NCBI RefSeq assembly: GCF_001678945.1
Contig: NZ_CP015124.1
Coordinates: 3,262,001-3,326,000 of the forward strand
Direction: 5' to 3'
Origin: Phaeobacter gallaeciensis
Lineage (GTDB): Bacteria > Pseudomonadota > Alphaproteobacteria > Rhodobacterales > Rhodobacteraceae
DNA: 64,000 nt
In this document: positions 29,501 to 39,715 of the stretch, in pieces
Layout of the letters: every line of letters begins with the position of its first letter
Position numbering within the stretch: position 1 is the stretch's first letter
Made by a program: the position numbers and the translations under genes
The notes under the pieces: model-generated
The model's database searches: none
The model's input: the letters and a program-made list of their open reading frames with translations, nothing else
What the model was told of the DNA's origin: nothing

Positions 29501-30495
29501 GCAGGATCAAAGGTGACAGACCAGGTGCCGTCTTCGTTGACTGTGGTGCGTTGGGTGACGTTGTTGATCCGCACGTTCAGACGGGCGCCGGGCTCGCCGT
29601 TGCCGGTGATGACCGGGCCATCGGCTTGCTCGATCGCATTGACGATATCACCGGTGGACTGGGTGCCGCTGGTGACCTCGGCCTCGGGCGGGGTGGTGTC
29701 GATGATCACCGTCGGCCCGTCTAGGTTGAAATCATTCCCGTCCGGGTCGGTGACCTCGACTGTGGTATCATAATTGCCATCCGGCGGCAGATCGTTGATC
29801 GCGATTGTCGCCGTCCAGGTGCCGTCATCGCGGATGGTCACTGTTTCCGTATGGCCGCCGATCAGAACCCGCACCTCAGAGCCTGGGGTGCCGGTGCCGG
29901 TGATCACGACCGGATCGTTGGTCGAGCCGGCGATAGGGTAGACCGCATCGGGGTCGTCCACCGTGGGCACCCGGCCGCGGCCCGGAGGCGTTCCAGTCTC
30001 GCTGTCGTCTGTGACCAGTACGGCGGTGCCGACCACCCCAGCCGCTGCGACACCGGCGGCGCCAAAACCACCCAGCAGCGGCGCTGCCAGCGGGGCGATC
30101 ACCGGTTCGATGCGGTCGACATCCAGGAACACCAGCTCGTCATAGGCGCTCCATTTCCCGGAGAGGTCCAGTGTTTCGTAGCTGGCAAACAACATGCCAT
30201 CGGCCTTGTCCTCCAGCACAACCTCGATGAACTGGCCATCGGCGCTGAGGAACAGGTTCTTGCCACCGGTCGCGCCGTAACTGAAGAAGTTGTCCAGCAC
30301 GAGGGTCTGGCCATCGGCCAGCACGATATGCAGATCTGCGCCATGCCGTGCGTAACTTTCGACCGCGGATCGGCCAAGGTTCAGGGAAATGTCTTTTGTT
30401 TGAGAGACGTTCAGGTGGGCCGGCGTACCTTCAGCAAACACACCCTGTACGGTCGTTCCCGTCATATCGCGGGAAATATATCCAACACTACTCAT
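26515..30495 (-). CDS. Bap-like giant adhesin with ten Ig-like repeats, type I secreted
   Basis: A 1326-residue surface protein. The N-terminal region (about 1-125, SLNLGRSAVESYARHGADLHIVLADGQTLVLDNFF) resembles the prefix domain of BapA-type adhesins. A Gly/Ala hydrophobic stretch (about 135-160, GGFGAAGVAAAGVVGTAVLV) follows. About ten tandem Ig-like repeats of roughly 93-95 residues come next, each with the signature GVTLTGxAExGAxVxVTF, DGxWSxxF, GEYDxxV and AGNxxxxxxxLxxDT. The C-terminal domain ends in hydrophobic DVNVLI, like a type I secretion signal. It is followed by its own TolC-, ABC- and HlyD-type genes. It is inferred to mediate attachment or biofilm formation. GC-rich coding matches its neighbours. 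Confidence 0.9.
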   Translation of the reverse strand: MSSVGYISRDMTGTTVQGVFAEGTPAHLNVSQTKDISLNLGRSAVESYARHGADLHIVLADGQTLVLDNFFSYGATGGKNLFLSADGQFIEVVLEDKADGMLFASYETLDLSGKWSAYDELVFLDVDRIEPVIAPLAAPLLGGFGAAGVAAAGVVGTAVLVTDDSETGTPPGRGRVPTVDDPDAVYPIAGSTNDPVVITGTGTPGSEVRVLIGGHTETVTIRDDGTWTATIAINDLPPDGNYDTTVEVTDPDGNDFNLDGPTVIIDTTPPEAEVTSGTQSTGDIVNAIEQADGPVITGNGEPGARLNVRINNVTQRTTVNEDGTWSVTFDPADIPTGEYETAVRIRTTDEFGNRNTYHDVLVVDTIAPPIGIDTVEGDDKINFIELFDGVRLTGTGEAGASISVDFQGVTRTTTVANDGTWSVIYGAEHIADGVYDSTISVTSADAAGNSATETHTVHIDTENRVTINTQVGDDHTINAAEQAAGVTLTGMADPGATVVVTFEGISHTVTAGADGSWSSAFSTAEIGTGTYDATVSAVATDTTGNVSTVTETIGVDTEISATLDAQQTGDNMLSAAEVANGFALTGTADADATIEVTLEGVTRTVTADANGNWQADFAGNELSTGEYDAAISVTATDTAGNSTTTTGSLRVDTATSVTIDSNQVGGDDVINAPEAAAGVTLTGTAEAGASVAVTFQGATRTVTADGTGAWSADFAASEITGGEYDAPVTAVATDAAGNTASASSTLHIDTETSVTLNTARAKSDGILNAEEIADGVTLSGSAEAGASVAVTFQGQTKTVVADADGQWSVDYAPSEIAGGEYDAPISATATDIYGNTASATGTLRIDTETAVTIDPGQAGGDNIVNAAEAEAGVTLTGVAEPGSEVSVTLAGITRAAVVDASGNWSATFEAGAIAPGEYDSAVTVAATDAAGNTASASSVLRVDTVAGTVTLSPDPVELDDIINATERANGVEISGTATPGLLVTVGLGAASNQVVADVNGNWSTTFLAGQIPQGNAELPITASIVDSAGNTASATDTVALDTLVDPLTVAPDQTADDIINLAERAAGVTLQGTVEQGSTVQVTIAGVTHAATVDAAGNWSADIAGADLPDGDYTATATITATDGAGNVQSLTESFTVDTSYTTPDVDAVTFSSSDVRRISTEGATDSYTVNALNSDGSVTAPTASVDQDPVFGTEFTFSTPVSDGTHLVITSEDSAQNASSTLVVLEDNATNSGALDHAGLPQFNIDALNLDYASDVSLSLTEADIKALSGNSDTLTVHGGADDTLTVANASAAGVEAVDGQIYNVYTVGDDGTKLLVDQDVNVLI

Positions 30496-30970
30496 TTTTT
30501 TGCTCGCTTATAGACCGGACAACGCCGCCAAAGCGGGTCACCTGGTTCATTGCCTGTATCGTCTTGCCCAACGGCCGTCTTTGCGGCCTTATTGTGGGCA
30601 TAATGCGTCAATTTTGGGTCTTATGTCTACATTTTAAGTAACATGAAACTCTTTCAAGCGGTGGGAATAGTGGCTTTGCCGCCGCATTTGACTCAATTCT
30701 ATTAAACTTTGTATCGTTTTTGCGCCAGTTCTTACCAAATAGTTAACGGCTTTGTGAGGCGTTTGCAGGATGTTGGCAGTCCCGAGGCGGTCTCATGTCT
30801 CTGGGCGCGAGGATGTAGGGGCGGGGACGGGGGCGCAGTTTGATACCGAAAACGGGCGAGCGGGGAACGCCTTGTTTCCAATGTCAAATTTTCGATGTTA
30901 TCACGGAGGCATTGCTGCAACGATCAGACCCCACTGGTCTGACATCATCAACGCGCGAGGTCCGAAATCG
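30496..30970. other. 475-bp divergent region between adhesin and M24 peptidase genes
   Basis: No gene is supported. The part nearest the adhesin (about 30600-30740) is clearly AT-rich and should contain the adhesin promoter. An in-frame extension of the peptidase frame begins at 30770 but has neither ribosome site nor family-like sequence. Confidence 0.5.
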
Positions 30971-32065
30971 ATGACGCAACTCCTGGCTGACTACCGTCAA
31001 CTTGCCGCTGCCCTAAAGGTGGAGGCCATCGCACTGGTGCCCGGGCCGAATTTCACGCGGGCCCTCGGTCACAGTTTCATGAGCCATGAACGACCTTTCG
31101 TTCTGGTGATACCCGCCGAAGGCAAACCGGCCGCGATCGTTCCGAACCTTGAACTTGGCTCCTGGGAGCAAGTCGGCTTTGATGGGGCGGTTTTTGATTG
31201 GCGCGATCAGGATGGCTATGCCGGTGCCTTTGCGGCGCTGGCGGCGCATCTGCCGATGACCCGGCTGGCCGTCGAAGGACAGGTGATGCGGGTCTTTGTG
31301 CATCACGCGCTGAAACAGGCGATGCCCGATGTCGAAATCATCGATGCCGAACGTCAGATCTCCGGGCTACGGATGATCAAGACGGCGGCTGATCTCGCTG
31401 CGCTTGAGGCGGCTATCAGCCTGTCAGAGCGTGCGCTGCATCGGGTTCTGGAAGGCGTGTGTGTCGGCCAGACCGAGAAAGAGATCGAAAGTGCGCTGAT
31501 CCAGGCTCTGTTTGCCGAAGGCGCCGATGACCTGGCCTTTACCCCTATCGTTGCGGCCGGGGACAATTCCGCGCGCCCCCACGCGCACGCGCGCGCCGAT
31601 TACAAGGTACAGTCCGGTGATGCACTGCTGTTCGATTTCGGCGGCCGCAAGGACGGCTTCTGCGCCGATATTACCCGCACCGTTTTTGTTGGTGAGGTCA
31701 GTGACGAAGGTCGCGCGGTGTATGACACGGTGCTGCGCGCCAATCTGGCTGGGCTGGAGGTGACGCGGGCCGGGGTCACGGCGCATGAGATTGATGATGT
31801 GGTGACCGGCGTTCTGGAAGCCTCGCCCTATGCCGACCGGATCCGCACCAAGACCGGGCATGGGCTTGGCCGCGATGTCCACGAAGCACCCTATATCATG
31901 CGTGGCAATCATCAGGAGCTGCCCGCAGGCACGGTCTACACCAATGAGCCGGGTCTTTACGGGCCGGGCCTGTTTGGCGTGCGGATCGAGGATGACGTGC
32001 TGATAACCGAGGACGGCTGCCGCACGCTGACCACCTTCCCCAAGGAGCTGATGATCGTCGGCTGA
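30971..32065 (+). CDS. M24-family Xaa-Pro peptidase (PepQ/PepP-like)
   Basis: A 364-residue cytosolic metallopeptidase. A creatinase-like N-domain (about 1-135) precedes the pita-bread domain. All five metal ligands are present: Asp222 and Asp233 (DFGGRKDGFCADITR), His297 (GHGLGRDVHEAP), Glu326 (TNEPGLY) and Glu340 (RIEDDVL). It should remove N-terminal residues before proline or hydrolyse Xaa-Pro dipeptides. The ATG at 30971 is used because the upstream frame is unlike the family. It is convergent with the GntR gene. Confidence 0.88.
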   Translation: MTQLLADYRQLAAALKVEAIALVPGPNFTRALGHSFMSHERPFVLVIPAEGKPAAIVPNLELGSWEQVGFDGAVFDWRDQDGYAGAFAALAAHLPMTRLAVEGQVMRVFVHHALKQAMPDVEIIDAERQISGLRMIKTAADLAALEAAISLSERALHRVLEGVCVGQTEKEIESALIQALFAEGADDLAFTPIVAAGDNSARPHAHARADYKVQSGDALLFDFGGRKDGFCADITRTVFVGEVSDEGRAVYDTVLRANLAGLEVTRAGVTAHEIDDVVTGVLEASPYADRIRTKTGHGLGRDVHEAPYIMRGNHQELPAGTVYTNEPGLYGPGLFGVRIEDDVLITEDGCRTLTTFPKELMIVG

Positions 32066-32102
32066 TCTGACGCCACGCGGAAATGGGGGGCGAACCCGTG
32101 CT

Positions 32103-32765
32103 TCAGCTGGCGGATTGCAACTGCGCCTGAAGCGAGGCCTTGGCATCCTGAATATGAGCAAAGGTTAGCCGCGCGGCGGTCTCCGCCTCTCCCGCCGTGC
32201 AGGCGGTCAGGATGGCCCGGTGTTCTTCGGTACTGCGGTCGACGCCGCCGCTCATTACCAGTTGCGCGCGCAGGTGGCGGTCCACCCGGTCCATGGCGTT
32301 TTCGATGACCTGAACATGGTAGGGCATGCCGCTGACGCTATAAAGCGCGCCGTGGAATTTGCGGTTCAGTTGCCCCCAAATCATAGGGTCGTCCGAGGCG
32401 GCAAATTTCTCCAGACAGGCCTCGGCGCTTTGCAGGGTGTCCGGTGTCATATTCGGAACCGCCTGGCGGATCACATCGGCTTCCAACTTGGCCCGCAGAT
32501 CGAAAACCTCGCCTGCCTCCTGCATCGACAGGGTCGCGACCACCGCGCCCTTGTAACGCTGGGTTTTGACCAGCCCTTGCTGTTCCAGCCGGGTCAGGGC
32601 CTCGCGCACCGGAAAGCGGGAGGTGTGAAACGCCTTGGCGATCTCTTCCTGGCGCAGCGGTTCGCCATCGGCAAGATCGCCCTGGATGATGGCCTTGCGC
32701 AGCGCGTCAAAGATGACCGTCGCAGCACTGGCTGTCTGTGAAATATCCGTGGCCTGAAACTTCAC
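32103..32765 (-). CDS. GntR-family (FCD) transcriptional regulator
   Basis: A 220-residue regulator. The winged helix (about 12-78) contains TSRFPVREALTRLEQQGLV, and the FCD ligand domain (about 85-215) begins EVFDLRAKLEADVIRQA with candidate metal-binding histidines (FHGALY; EEHRAIL). The start is GTG at 32765 with GAGG 7 bp upstream. It stands between the convergent M24 gene and the formaldehyde dehydrogenase gene. Its target is not evident; it may act on genes elsewhere. Confidence 0.88.
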   Translation of the reverse strand: MKFQATDISQTASAATVIFDALRKAIIQGDLADGEPLRQEEIAKAFHTSRFPVREALTRLEQQGLVKTQRYKGAVVATLSMQEAGEVFDLRAKLEADVIRQAVPNMTPDTLQSAEACLEKFAASDDPMIWGQLNRKFHGALYSVSGMPYHVQVIENAMDRVDRHLRAQLVMSGGVDRSTEEHRAILTACTAGEAETAARLTFAHIQDAKASLQAQLQSAS

Positions 32766-32844
32766 GCCTCTGCCTCATCTGTCTTGCGGTGAACCGGCTC
32801 CTCTATACAGGGCTTCTGCTCAGCTGTGAAAGCGGCAAAGCAAA

Positions 32845-32871
32845 CGCCGCGAGCCCAAGGGACCCGCGGCG
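32845..32871 (-). terminator. Intrinsic terminator of the formaldehyde dehydrogenase gene
   Basis: CGCCGCG (32845-32851) and CGCGGCG (32865-32871) form a 7-bp GC stem. In the minus direction it is followed by TTTGCTTTGC, 26 bp past the frmA stop. Confidence 0.7.
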
Positions 32872-32897
32872 CTGATTGGTAACCGGGCTGGCCTGTC

Positions 32898-34013
<1,116 letters not shown>

Positions 34014-34370
34014 GTTTGGGTTCCTTCGCTTCTGTCTGGCGGCCGACGGGCCGGGTGTTCTGTGGCATGGGGTGTCATGCGCTGGCGGACCTTTTGGCCC
34101 TGCTTTTGCCAGCGTTACATTCGCCACCCTATGGGCGCAAGCACCCCTGTTGCACGGATTTTCACCAGCAAGAGGGCGTATTGTAGAAAACCGGCGCTTG
34201 CGTGCAGCTCTGCGTCATCCGGGCTTGTGCGGCCGTTTCGGAGGGGAAGATCTGCAATGCCTTTTACGCCTGCCTGTCTGGTGATGCTTGTACGGGCGAT
34301 GACCGACTATAGATGAAAGGGGTGACTGCGATAGCGCCCTATGCGACACCAGGATGAAGGAGGCACCAGC
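34014..34370. other. 357-bp divergent region between frmA and the MerR gene
   Basis: It has no supported gene; open frames here are extensions of antisense frames. It should carry the frmA and merR promoters. No clear CueR-type dyad with 19-bp spacer was recognised by eye. Confidence 0.45.
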
Positions 34371-34784
34371 ATGAATATCGGAGATGTTGCAGCCCGTTCA
34401 GGGCTGCCTGCCAAAACCATTCGGTATTACGAGGACATCGGCCTCATCAAGCCCATGCGCAGCGCCAACGGCTATCGCAGTTTTGCCGAAACCGACCTGC
34501 ATAAGCTGGCCTTTCTGGGGCGAGCGCGGGCTCTGGGCTTTACCATCGAAGACTGCCGTATGCTGATGGCGCTCTACGAGGATGAAAGCCGCGCCAGCGC
34601 CGATGTGAAGCAACTGGCGCAGGAGCACCTGGGCAAGATCGAAGCCAAGATCGCCGATTTGCAGGCGATGCGCGATACACTGACTGAACTGGTGCATTGC
34701 TGCGCCGGGGACAACCGGCCAGATTGTCCAATTCTGAAAGATCTGTCCGGCGAATTTTGTGCAAAGGAAACCGGCGCGGAGTAG
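34371..34784 (+). CDS. MerR-family Cu(I)-responsive regulator (CueR/HmrR type)
   Basis: A 137-residue protein. The N-terminal MerR helix-turn-helix (MNIGDVAARSGLPAKTIRYYEDIGLI) is followed by a dimerisation helix and the metal loop C-A-G-D-N-R-P-D-C-P (Cys111 and Cys119). The spacing equals that of the Cu(I)-binding cysteines in CueR. GGAGG lies 8 bp before the ATG. CueR proteins activate copper efflux genes, but no copper ATPase or chaperone is in this window, so it acts at a distance or has been re-targeted. Its 3' half is overlapped on the other strand by the PHP-family frame. Confidence 0.88.
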   Translation: MNIGDVAARSGLPAKTIRYYEDIGLIKPMRSANGYRSFAETDLHKLAFLGRARALGFTIEDCRMLMALYEDESRASADVKQLAQEHLGKIEAKIADLQAMRDTLTELVHCCAGDNRPDCPILKDLSGEFCAKETGAE

Positions 34785-35739
34785 CGCCGGTTCCTGCGGG
34801 TTGTCGGTGCGATCCGCGTAAGCGCCAGATCGGATTGGACCAGGCCCGCTTGCCAGACCGGTCAATCACGGTAACCCGCAGCCATGGGCTGTCTTTCAGA
34901 CGGTCGAGCGGAATACGCGCCTGTGTCAGCGCGGTGCCATGCTGCAGAGTTGCGGCAGAGCCATGCCCCTGCACGATGACCGAAGAGACCGGGCTGCATG
35001 CCACATCGATATGCCCGCCGTTCAGCGCCACAGCCTTCAGCTCGGGCCCTTGTGAAGAATAGAAATGCCCGTCTATTAGGGCCTCCAGCAGCAATTCGGG
35101 TTCATTGGCTTCTGCCTTGACCATGACCCAGCCGCCGAAATGGTCGGGGCCTGCGAAATGGGCGTCATCGGTGGCGATGAGGTTCAGGTCGCGCCCATCA
35201 GTGAGCAGAAGGTCGGCGACATGGCCGCCTTCGCCGCGATCGGTGCCGACGGCGCAGGTGTGGTTGTAGATCTCCACCGCGTGGGCCGCTTCTATGCTGC
35301 GCGCATCCGACAGTGTCATGCCCGACCAGTGAGGATGGGCGATGGTCACGAAGGCCCCGGCCTCGCGGGCGCGCCGGGCGATTTGCGGCCCGGTTTCCTG
35401 GCCTTCGACGGGGTGAAAGTCAGGCGAGTGGGACGGCAAAAAATCCGCAGGCAGGCCGACGGCAAGGATGTGCCACAGCTCACCGTTTTCCATGGCGCCG
35501 GAATGCAGCTCGGCACCGGGCAGGGTGGTGAAGATCGCGTCCCTGAAGTCGCGCGTGTCGGTGATCGGATAGTCAAACCGCCCGACGAAATGATCGGTCA
35601 GCGCAATGAAATCATAGCCTTCCGCCTTGTAGCGGCGGCAGACCTCCGCCGGGTCAAGAACCCCGTCCGACCTGTTGGAATGGCAATGCAGGTTGCCGCG
35701 GAAAAACTCTCCGGGGGCGGCAAAAGCGGGGTGCAGCAT
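34540..35739 (-). CDS. PHP-family metallohydrolase (CehA/McbA-like) with antisense C-terminal tail
   Basis: A 399-residue frame. PHP-domain metal motifs are visible: NLHCHSNRSDGVL near residue 15, ALTDHF, AELHSG, IAHPHW and TDDAHF. The recognisable domain ends near GKRAWSNPIW (about residue 305; genomic about 34825). The frame then stays open for about 93 further residues with Arg/Pro-rich, unrelated sequence, running antisense to the MerR gene. The ATG at 35739 has AGGAG 8 bp upstream. The enzyme probably hydrolyses a phosphoester or related bond. The tail suggests a lost stop codon or a sequencing error. Confidence 0.75.
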   Translation of the reverse strand: MLHPAFAAPGEFFRGNLHCHSNRSDGVLDPAEVCRRYKAEGYDFIALTDHFVGRFDYPITDTRDFRDAIFTTLPGAELHSGAMENGELWHILAVGLPADFLPSHSPDFHPVEGQETGPQIARRAREAGAFVTIAHPHWSGMTLSDARSIEAAHAVEIYNHTCAVGTDRGEGGHVADLLLTDGRDLNLIATDDAHFAGPDHFGGWVMVKAEANEPELLLEALIDGHFYSSQGPELKAVALNGGHIDVACSPVSSVIVQGHGSAATLQHGTALTQARIPLDRLKDSPWLRVTVIDRSGKRAWSNPIWRLRGSHRQPAGTGATPRRFPLHKIRRTDLSELDNLAGCPRRSNAPVQSVYRASPANRRSWLRSCPGAPAPVASHRRWRGFHPRRAPSAYGSLRW

Positions 35740-36082
35740 GGGGTGTCTCCTGTCCGTGTTCCCCGGCTGGTAGCGGTCTTTGGCAATGGTTTTGTGACAG
35801 GGGAGAGCAGGGATGGTGACACGAGAAGGAGAAGGAACGCGCGCGGCAATCCCCTGCCTAAGAATAGGCAGCGCCGAGGGAGGAGCGGCTCGAGAGAAAC
35901 GGGGTGCCGCGCGCAGGGGGGGATGTAGGCCGAGGACGCCGGACCCGCAAGGGGGGCGGCAGAGGTGACGCAACGGTCCGGCCTGATCAGATCGGACCGT
36001 TGCGTATTGTATAGGCGGTTTGAAGCGGGACTGCGAGAAACAGACCCCAAGAACAACTCCGCGTGAACAGGCTGCGCCCGGC
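35740..36082. other. 343-bp region between the pca operon end and the PHP gene
   Basis: No gene is seen. It holds a small hairpin (CTGCCTA/TAGGCAG, 35854-35871) and the large inverted repeat listed separately. The promoter of the PHP gene presumably lies here. Confidence 0.5.
35969..36004 (-). terminator. Perfect 12-bp inverted repeat downstream of the pca operon
   Basis: CGCAACGGTCCG (35969-35980) and CGGACCGTTGCG (35993-36004) are perfect reverse complements with a 12-nt loop, about 80 bp after the last pca-operon gene. It lacks a T-run, so it may act through Rho, protect the mRNA end, or be a protein-binding site. Confidence 0.5.
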
Positions 36083-36913
36083 TCAGGCCGGGCGGAGTTC
36101 CAGAATTTCCCGCGCCTGCTGCCAGGTGGCAACGGGGCGTTCGTATTTCTCACACAGGTCAGCCGCGCGTTTGACCAGGGCCGCGTTCGACGGTGCCATG
36201 GTGTTGCGATCAATGCGTAGGTTGTCTTCGAGACCCGTGCGGGTGTGACCGCCTGCGGCGATGGCCCATTCGTTCAGCATGATCTGACCCGGACCAATGC
36301 CCGCGCCGCACCATTCGGCATCGGGGGCAAGACGTTTGACCGTCTGGACGTAGAAATCAAAGGTTTCCTTGTCCACCGGCATCGCGTTCTTCACGCCCAT
36401 GACGAACTGCACATAGAGCTTGCCGGGAATCGCGCCTTCACGGCTCATCTTCACCGCCTGATGGATATGGCTGAGGTCGAAGGCTTCGATCTCGGGCTTT
36501 ACCTCATAGGTGCGCATTTCCGAGGCGAACCAGTCGACCAGCTCCGGCGGGTTCTCGTAGACGCGGGTGGGGAAGTTGTTGGACCCCACCGACAGCGACG
36601 CCATGTCAGGGCGCAGCGACAGCATGCCGCCGCGCTCCTTGCCTGCGCCGGAGCGGCCACCAGTGGACAGCTGCACGATCATGCCGGGGCAGTGTTTGTT
36701 CAGCCCTTCCAGCAGACGGCCGAATTTTTCTGGGTCCGAGGTCGGCGTCTGATCGTCGTTGCGCACGTGGCAATGGGCGATCGAGGCGCCTGCCTCAAAA
36801 GCTTCCTGAGTGCTTTCGATCTGCTCGGCGATGGTAATCGGCACCGCCGGGTTATGTTCTTTGCGCGGCACTGAGCCGGTGATGGCCACGCAGATAATGC
36901 AGGGTTTGCTCAA
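36083..36913 (-). CDS. Beta-keto acid cleavage enzyme (BKACE/Kce family, formerly DUF849)
   Basis: A 276-residue zinc-dependent TIM-barrel enzyme. ICVAITGSVP at the start, AHCHVRNDD (metal-binding HxH) and STGGRSG are family hallmarks. The family transfers the acyl group of a beta-keto acid to acetyl-CoA, yielding acetoacetate (or its CoA ester) and a new acyl-CoA. It lies 12 bp after pcaG in the same operon, so the natural substrate may be 3-oxoadipate or another ring-cleavage product. That would offer a route around PcaIJ/PcaF. This assignment is inference from linkage. Confidence 0.85.
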   Translation of the reverse strand: MSKPCIICVAITGSVPRKEHNPAVPITIAEQIESTQEAFEAGASIAHCHVRNDDQTPTSDPEKFGRLLEGLNKHCPGMIVQLSTGGRSGAGKERGGMLSLRPDMASLSVGSNNFPTRVYENPPELVDWFASEMRTYEVKPEIEAFDLSHIHQAVKMSREGAIPGKLYVQFVMGVKNAMPVDKETFDFYVQTVKRLAPDAEWCGAGIGPGQIMLNEWAIAAGGHTRTGLEDNLRIDRNTMAPSNAALVKRAADLCEKYERPVATWQQAREILELRPA

Positions 36914-36925
36914 CTCTGTCCCTCC

Positions 36926-37545
36926 TCAGATGTCGAAGAATACGGTTTCATCGTCACCTTGCAGGCAAATGTCAAAACGATAAACCGTTTGCCCATCACG
37001 TTCGCTGCGCTTGGCGATCAAGGTTTCGCGACGTTTCTCCCATTCGATCAGGTTGATCACCGGGTCCGTCGCGTTGGCTGCGGCCTCGTCGTCAAAGTAA
37101 AGGCGAGTGTTGAGGCCGATATTGATGCCGCGCGCCACGATCCAGAGGTTGATATGCGGCGCCATCATCTGACCGTTGCGGCCCATAACCGGGCCGGGCT
37201 TGACGGTCTCAAACGCCCATTCCCCGGTTTCAAAGTTGGTGATCACGCGGCCCCAGCCGCGAAAGCCCTCTTCGACTTCGCCGGGATGTTCGGGATGGGC
37301 ATAGACACCGGCGGCATTGGCCTGCCAAGCCTCCAGCAGCACGTCCTTCACCGGCGATCCGATGCCGTCGATGACAAGACCTTCGATCCGGATCCGCTCG
37401 CCTGCGGCATTGGGGCCTGCGATGTCCTGACCCAGTTCCTGATCGTAGATCTGGAAACCGGCAGCACCCGGCGCAAGGCCGATATGGACGTAGGGGCCTG
37501 CGGTTTGCGACGGGGTTTCTTTCAGATAATCAAGCTTCTGTTGCA

Positions 37546-37546
<1 letters not shown>
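36926..37546 (-). CDS. pcaG: Protocatechuate 3,4-dioxygenase, alpha subunit
   Basis: A 206-residue subunit of the intradiol ring-cleavage enzyme that opens protocatechuate to 3-carboxy-cis,cis-muconate. It begins with TPSQTAGPYVHIGLAPG and has the conserved VLLEAWQANAAGVYAHPEHP and FRGWGRV segments. The alpha subunit lacks the iron ligands, which lie in the beta chain, but helps shape the active site. Its ATG overlaps the pcaH stop (ATGA), coupling synthesis of the two subunits. Confidence 0.93.
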
Positions 37547-38707
<1,161 letters not shown>

Positions 38708-38724
38708 CCGGTCCTCCCTCGTTC

Positions 38725-38747
38725 ATATGGTATGTACTATCGCATAT
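38725..38747. promoter_or_regulatory. Candidate PcaQ operator in the pcaC-pcaQ gap
   Basis: ATATG (38725-38729) and CATAT (38743-38747) form an interrupted dyad in the 93-bp gap between divergent pcaC and pcaQ. LysR regulators bind such dyads next to the target promoter. It does not match the ATAACC-type PcaQ box known from rhizobia, so this is tentative. Confidence 0.35.
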
Positions 38748-38800
38748 CTAAATTGGACTGTATAATGCTGTGAATTGCATGATTTCATATTGGAAATGGT

Positions 38801-39715
38801 ATGCGTCTGTCTGCACAGCTGAAGCTGCGCCATCTTGAGGTCTTCGTCGAGGTCGCCCGGCAGGATAGCGTCACCCAGGCGGCCGAGGCATTGGGCATGA
38901 CCCAACCTGCGGTGACCCGCACCCTGCGGGAGCTGGAGGCCGTGGTCGGCAAGCCCTTGGTTGAGCGGCACGGGCGCGGTATCCGCCTGTCCGCCTATGG
39001 CGAGATGTTCCGCGACCACGCCGGGCGCAGTCTGGCGCTGGCACGGGACGGGGTGGCAATGCTGCAGGGGCTGGACGAGGCAGAAGGGCCACGGGTGGCT
39101 ATTGGCGCTTTGCCGACCGTGTCAGCAACAGTGGTGCCGGATGCCCTGGCAGCGCTGCGTACCGAGGGTAGCCACAGCCGGTTTTCCGTGCGCACCGGGG
39201 ACAATCAATACCTGCTGGACCAACTGCGGCGGGGCAATCTGGATGTGGTGGTGGGACGTCTGCCCGCGCCCGATCACATGGTGGGGCTGGATTTCGATCC
39301 GCTGTTCCGCGAACGGGTGGTCGCGGTCGTCGCCCATGATCATCCGCTGGCGGCGTTGCCGCATGTCCCGGCTGATGCCTTTGAGGGGTTCCCGGTACTG
39401 ATGCCCTCGGAAGGGTCAATCATCCGGCCGTTGGTGGACCGCATGTTTCTGGAGCAGGGGATGACGGTGCCCCGTTTCCCGATCGAAACCGTTTCTGCCA
39501 CGTTTGGGCGCCGGTTCACGCTGAAGCATCGGGCGATCTGGATCATCAGTCATGGTGTGGTGCGTGCCGATCTGGAGGAGGGCGTGCTGGCATTACTGCC
39601 GCTGAACACGGACAGCACGCTGGGTCCGGTGGGGCTGTGTATCCGCAGTGAACACCAGCTCTCTGCTGCTGCGGCGCGGTTCTGCGCAGCCTTGCGGGAG
39701 ATTTGCGAGGCTTAG
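38801..39715 (+). CDS. pcaQ: LysR-family activator of the pca operon
   Basis: A 304-residue LysR regulator. The N-terminal winged helix (about 7-65, LRHLEVFVEVARQDSVTQAAEALGMTQPAVTRTLRELE) is followed by the periplasmic-binding-like effector domain (about 90-300). The sequence type (LKLRHLEVFVEVARQ, GNLDVVVGRLPAPDHM) and position divergent from pcaCHG identify PcaQ. In rhizobia this protein activates pca genes with carboxymuconate-type pathway intermediates. Its stop overlaps the convergent TetR gene by 4 bp. Confidence 0.88.
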   Translation: MRLSAQLKLRHLEVFVEVARQDSVTQAAEALGMTQPAVTRTLRELEAVVGKPLVERHGRGIRLSAYGEMFRDHAGRSLALARDGVAMLQGLDEAEGPRVAIGALPTVSATVVPDALAALRTEGSHSRFSVRTGDNQYLLDQLRRGNLDVVVGRLPAPDHMVGLDFDPLFRERVVAVVAHDHPLAALPHVPADAFEGFPVLMPSEGSIIRPLVDRMFLEQGMTVPRFPIETVSATFGRRFTLKHRAIWIISHGVVRADLEEGVLALLPLNTDSTLGPVGLCIRSEHQLSAAAARFCAALREICEA

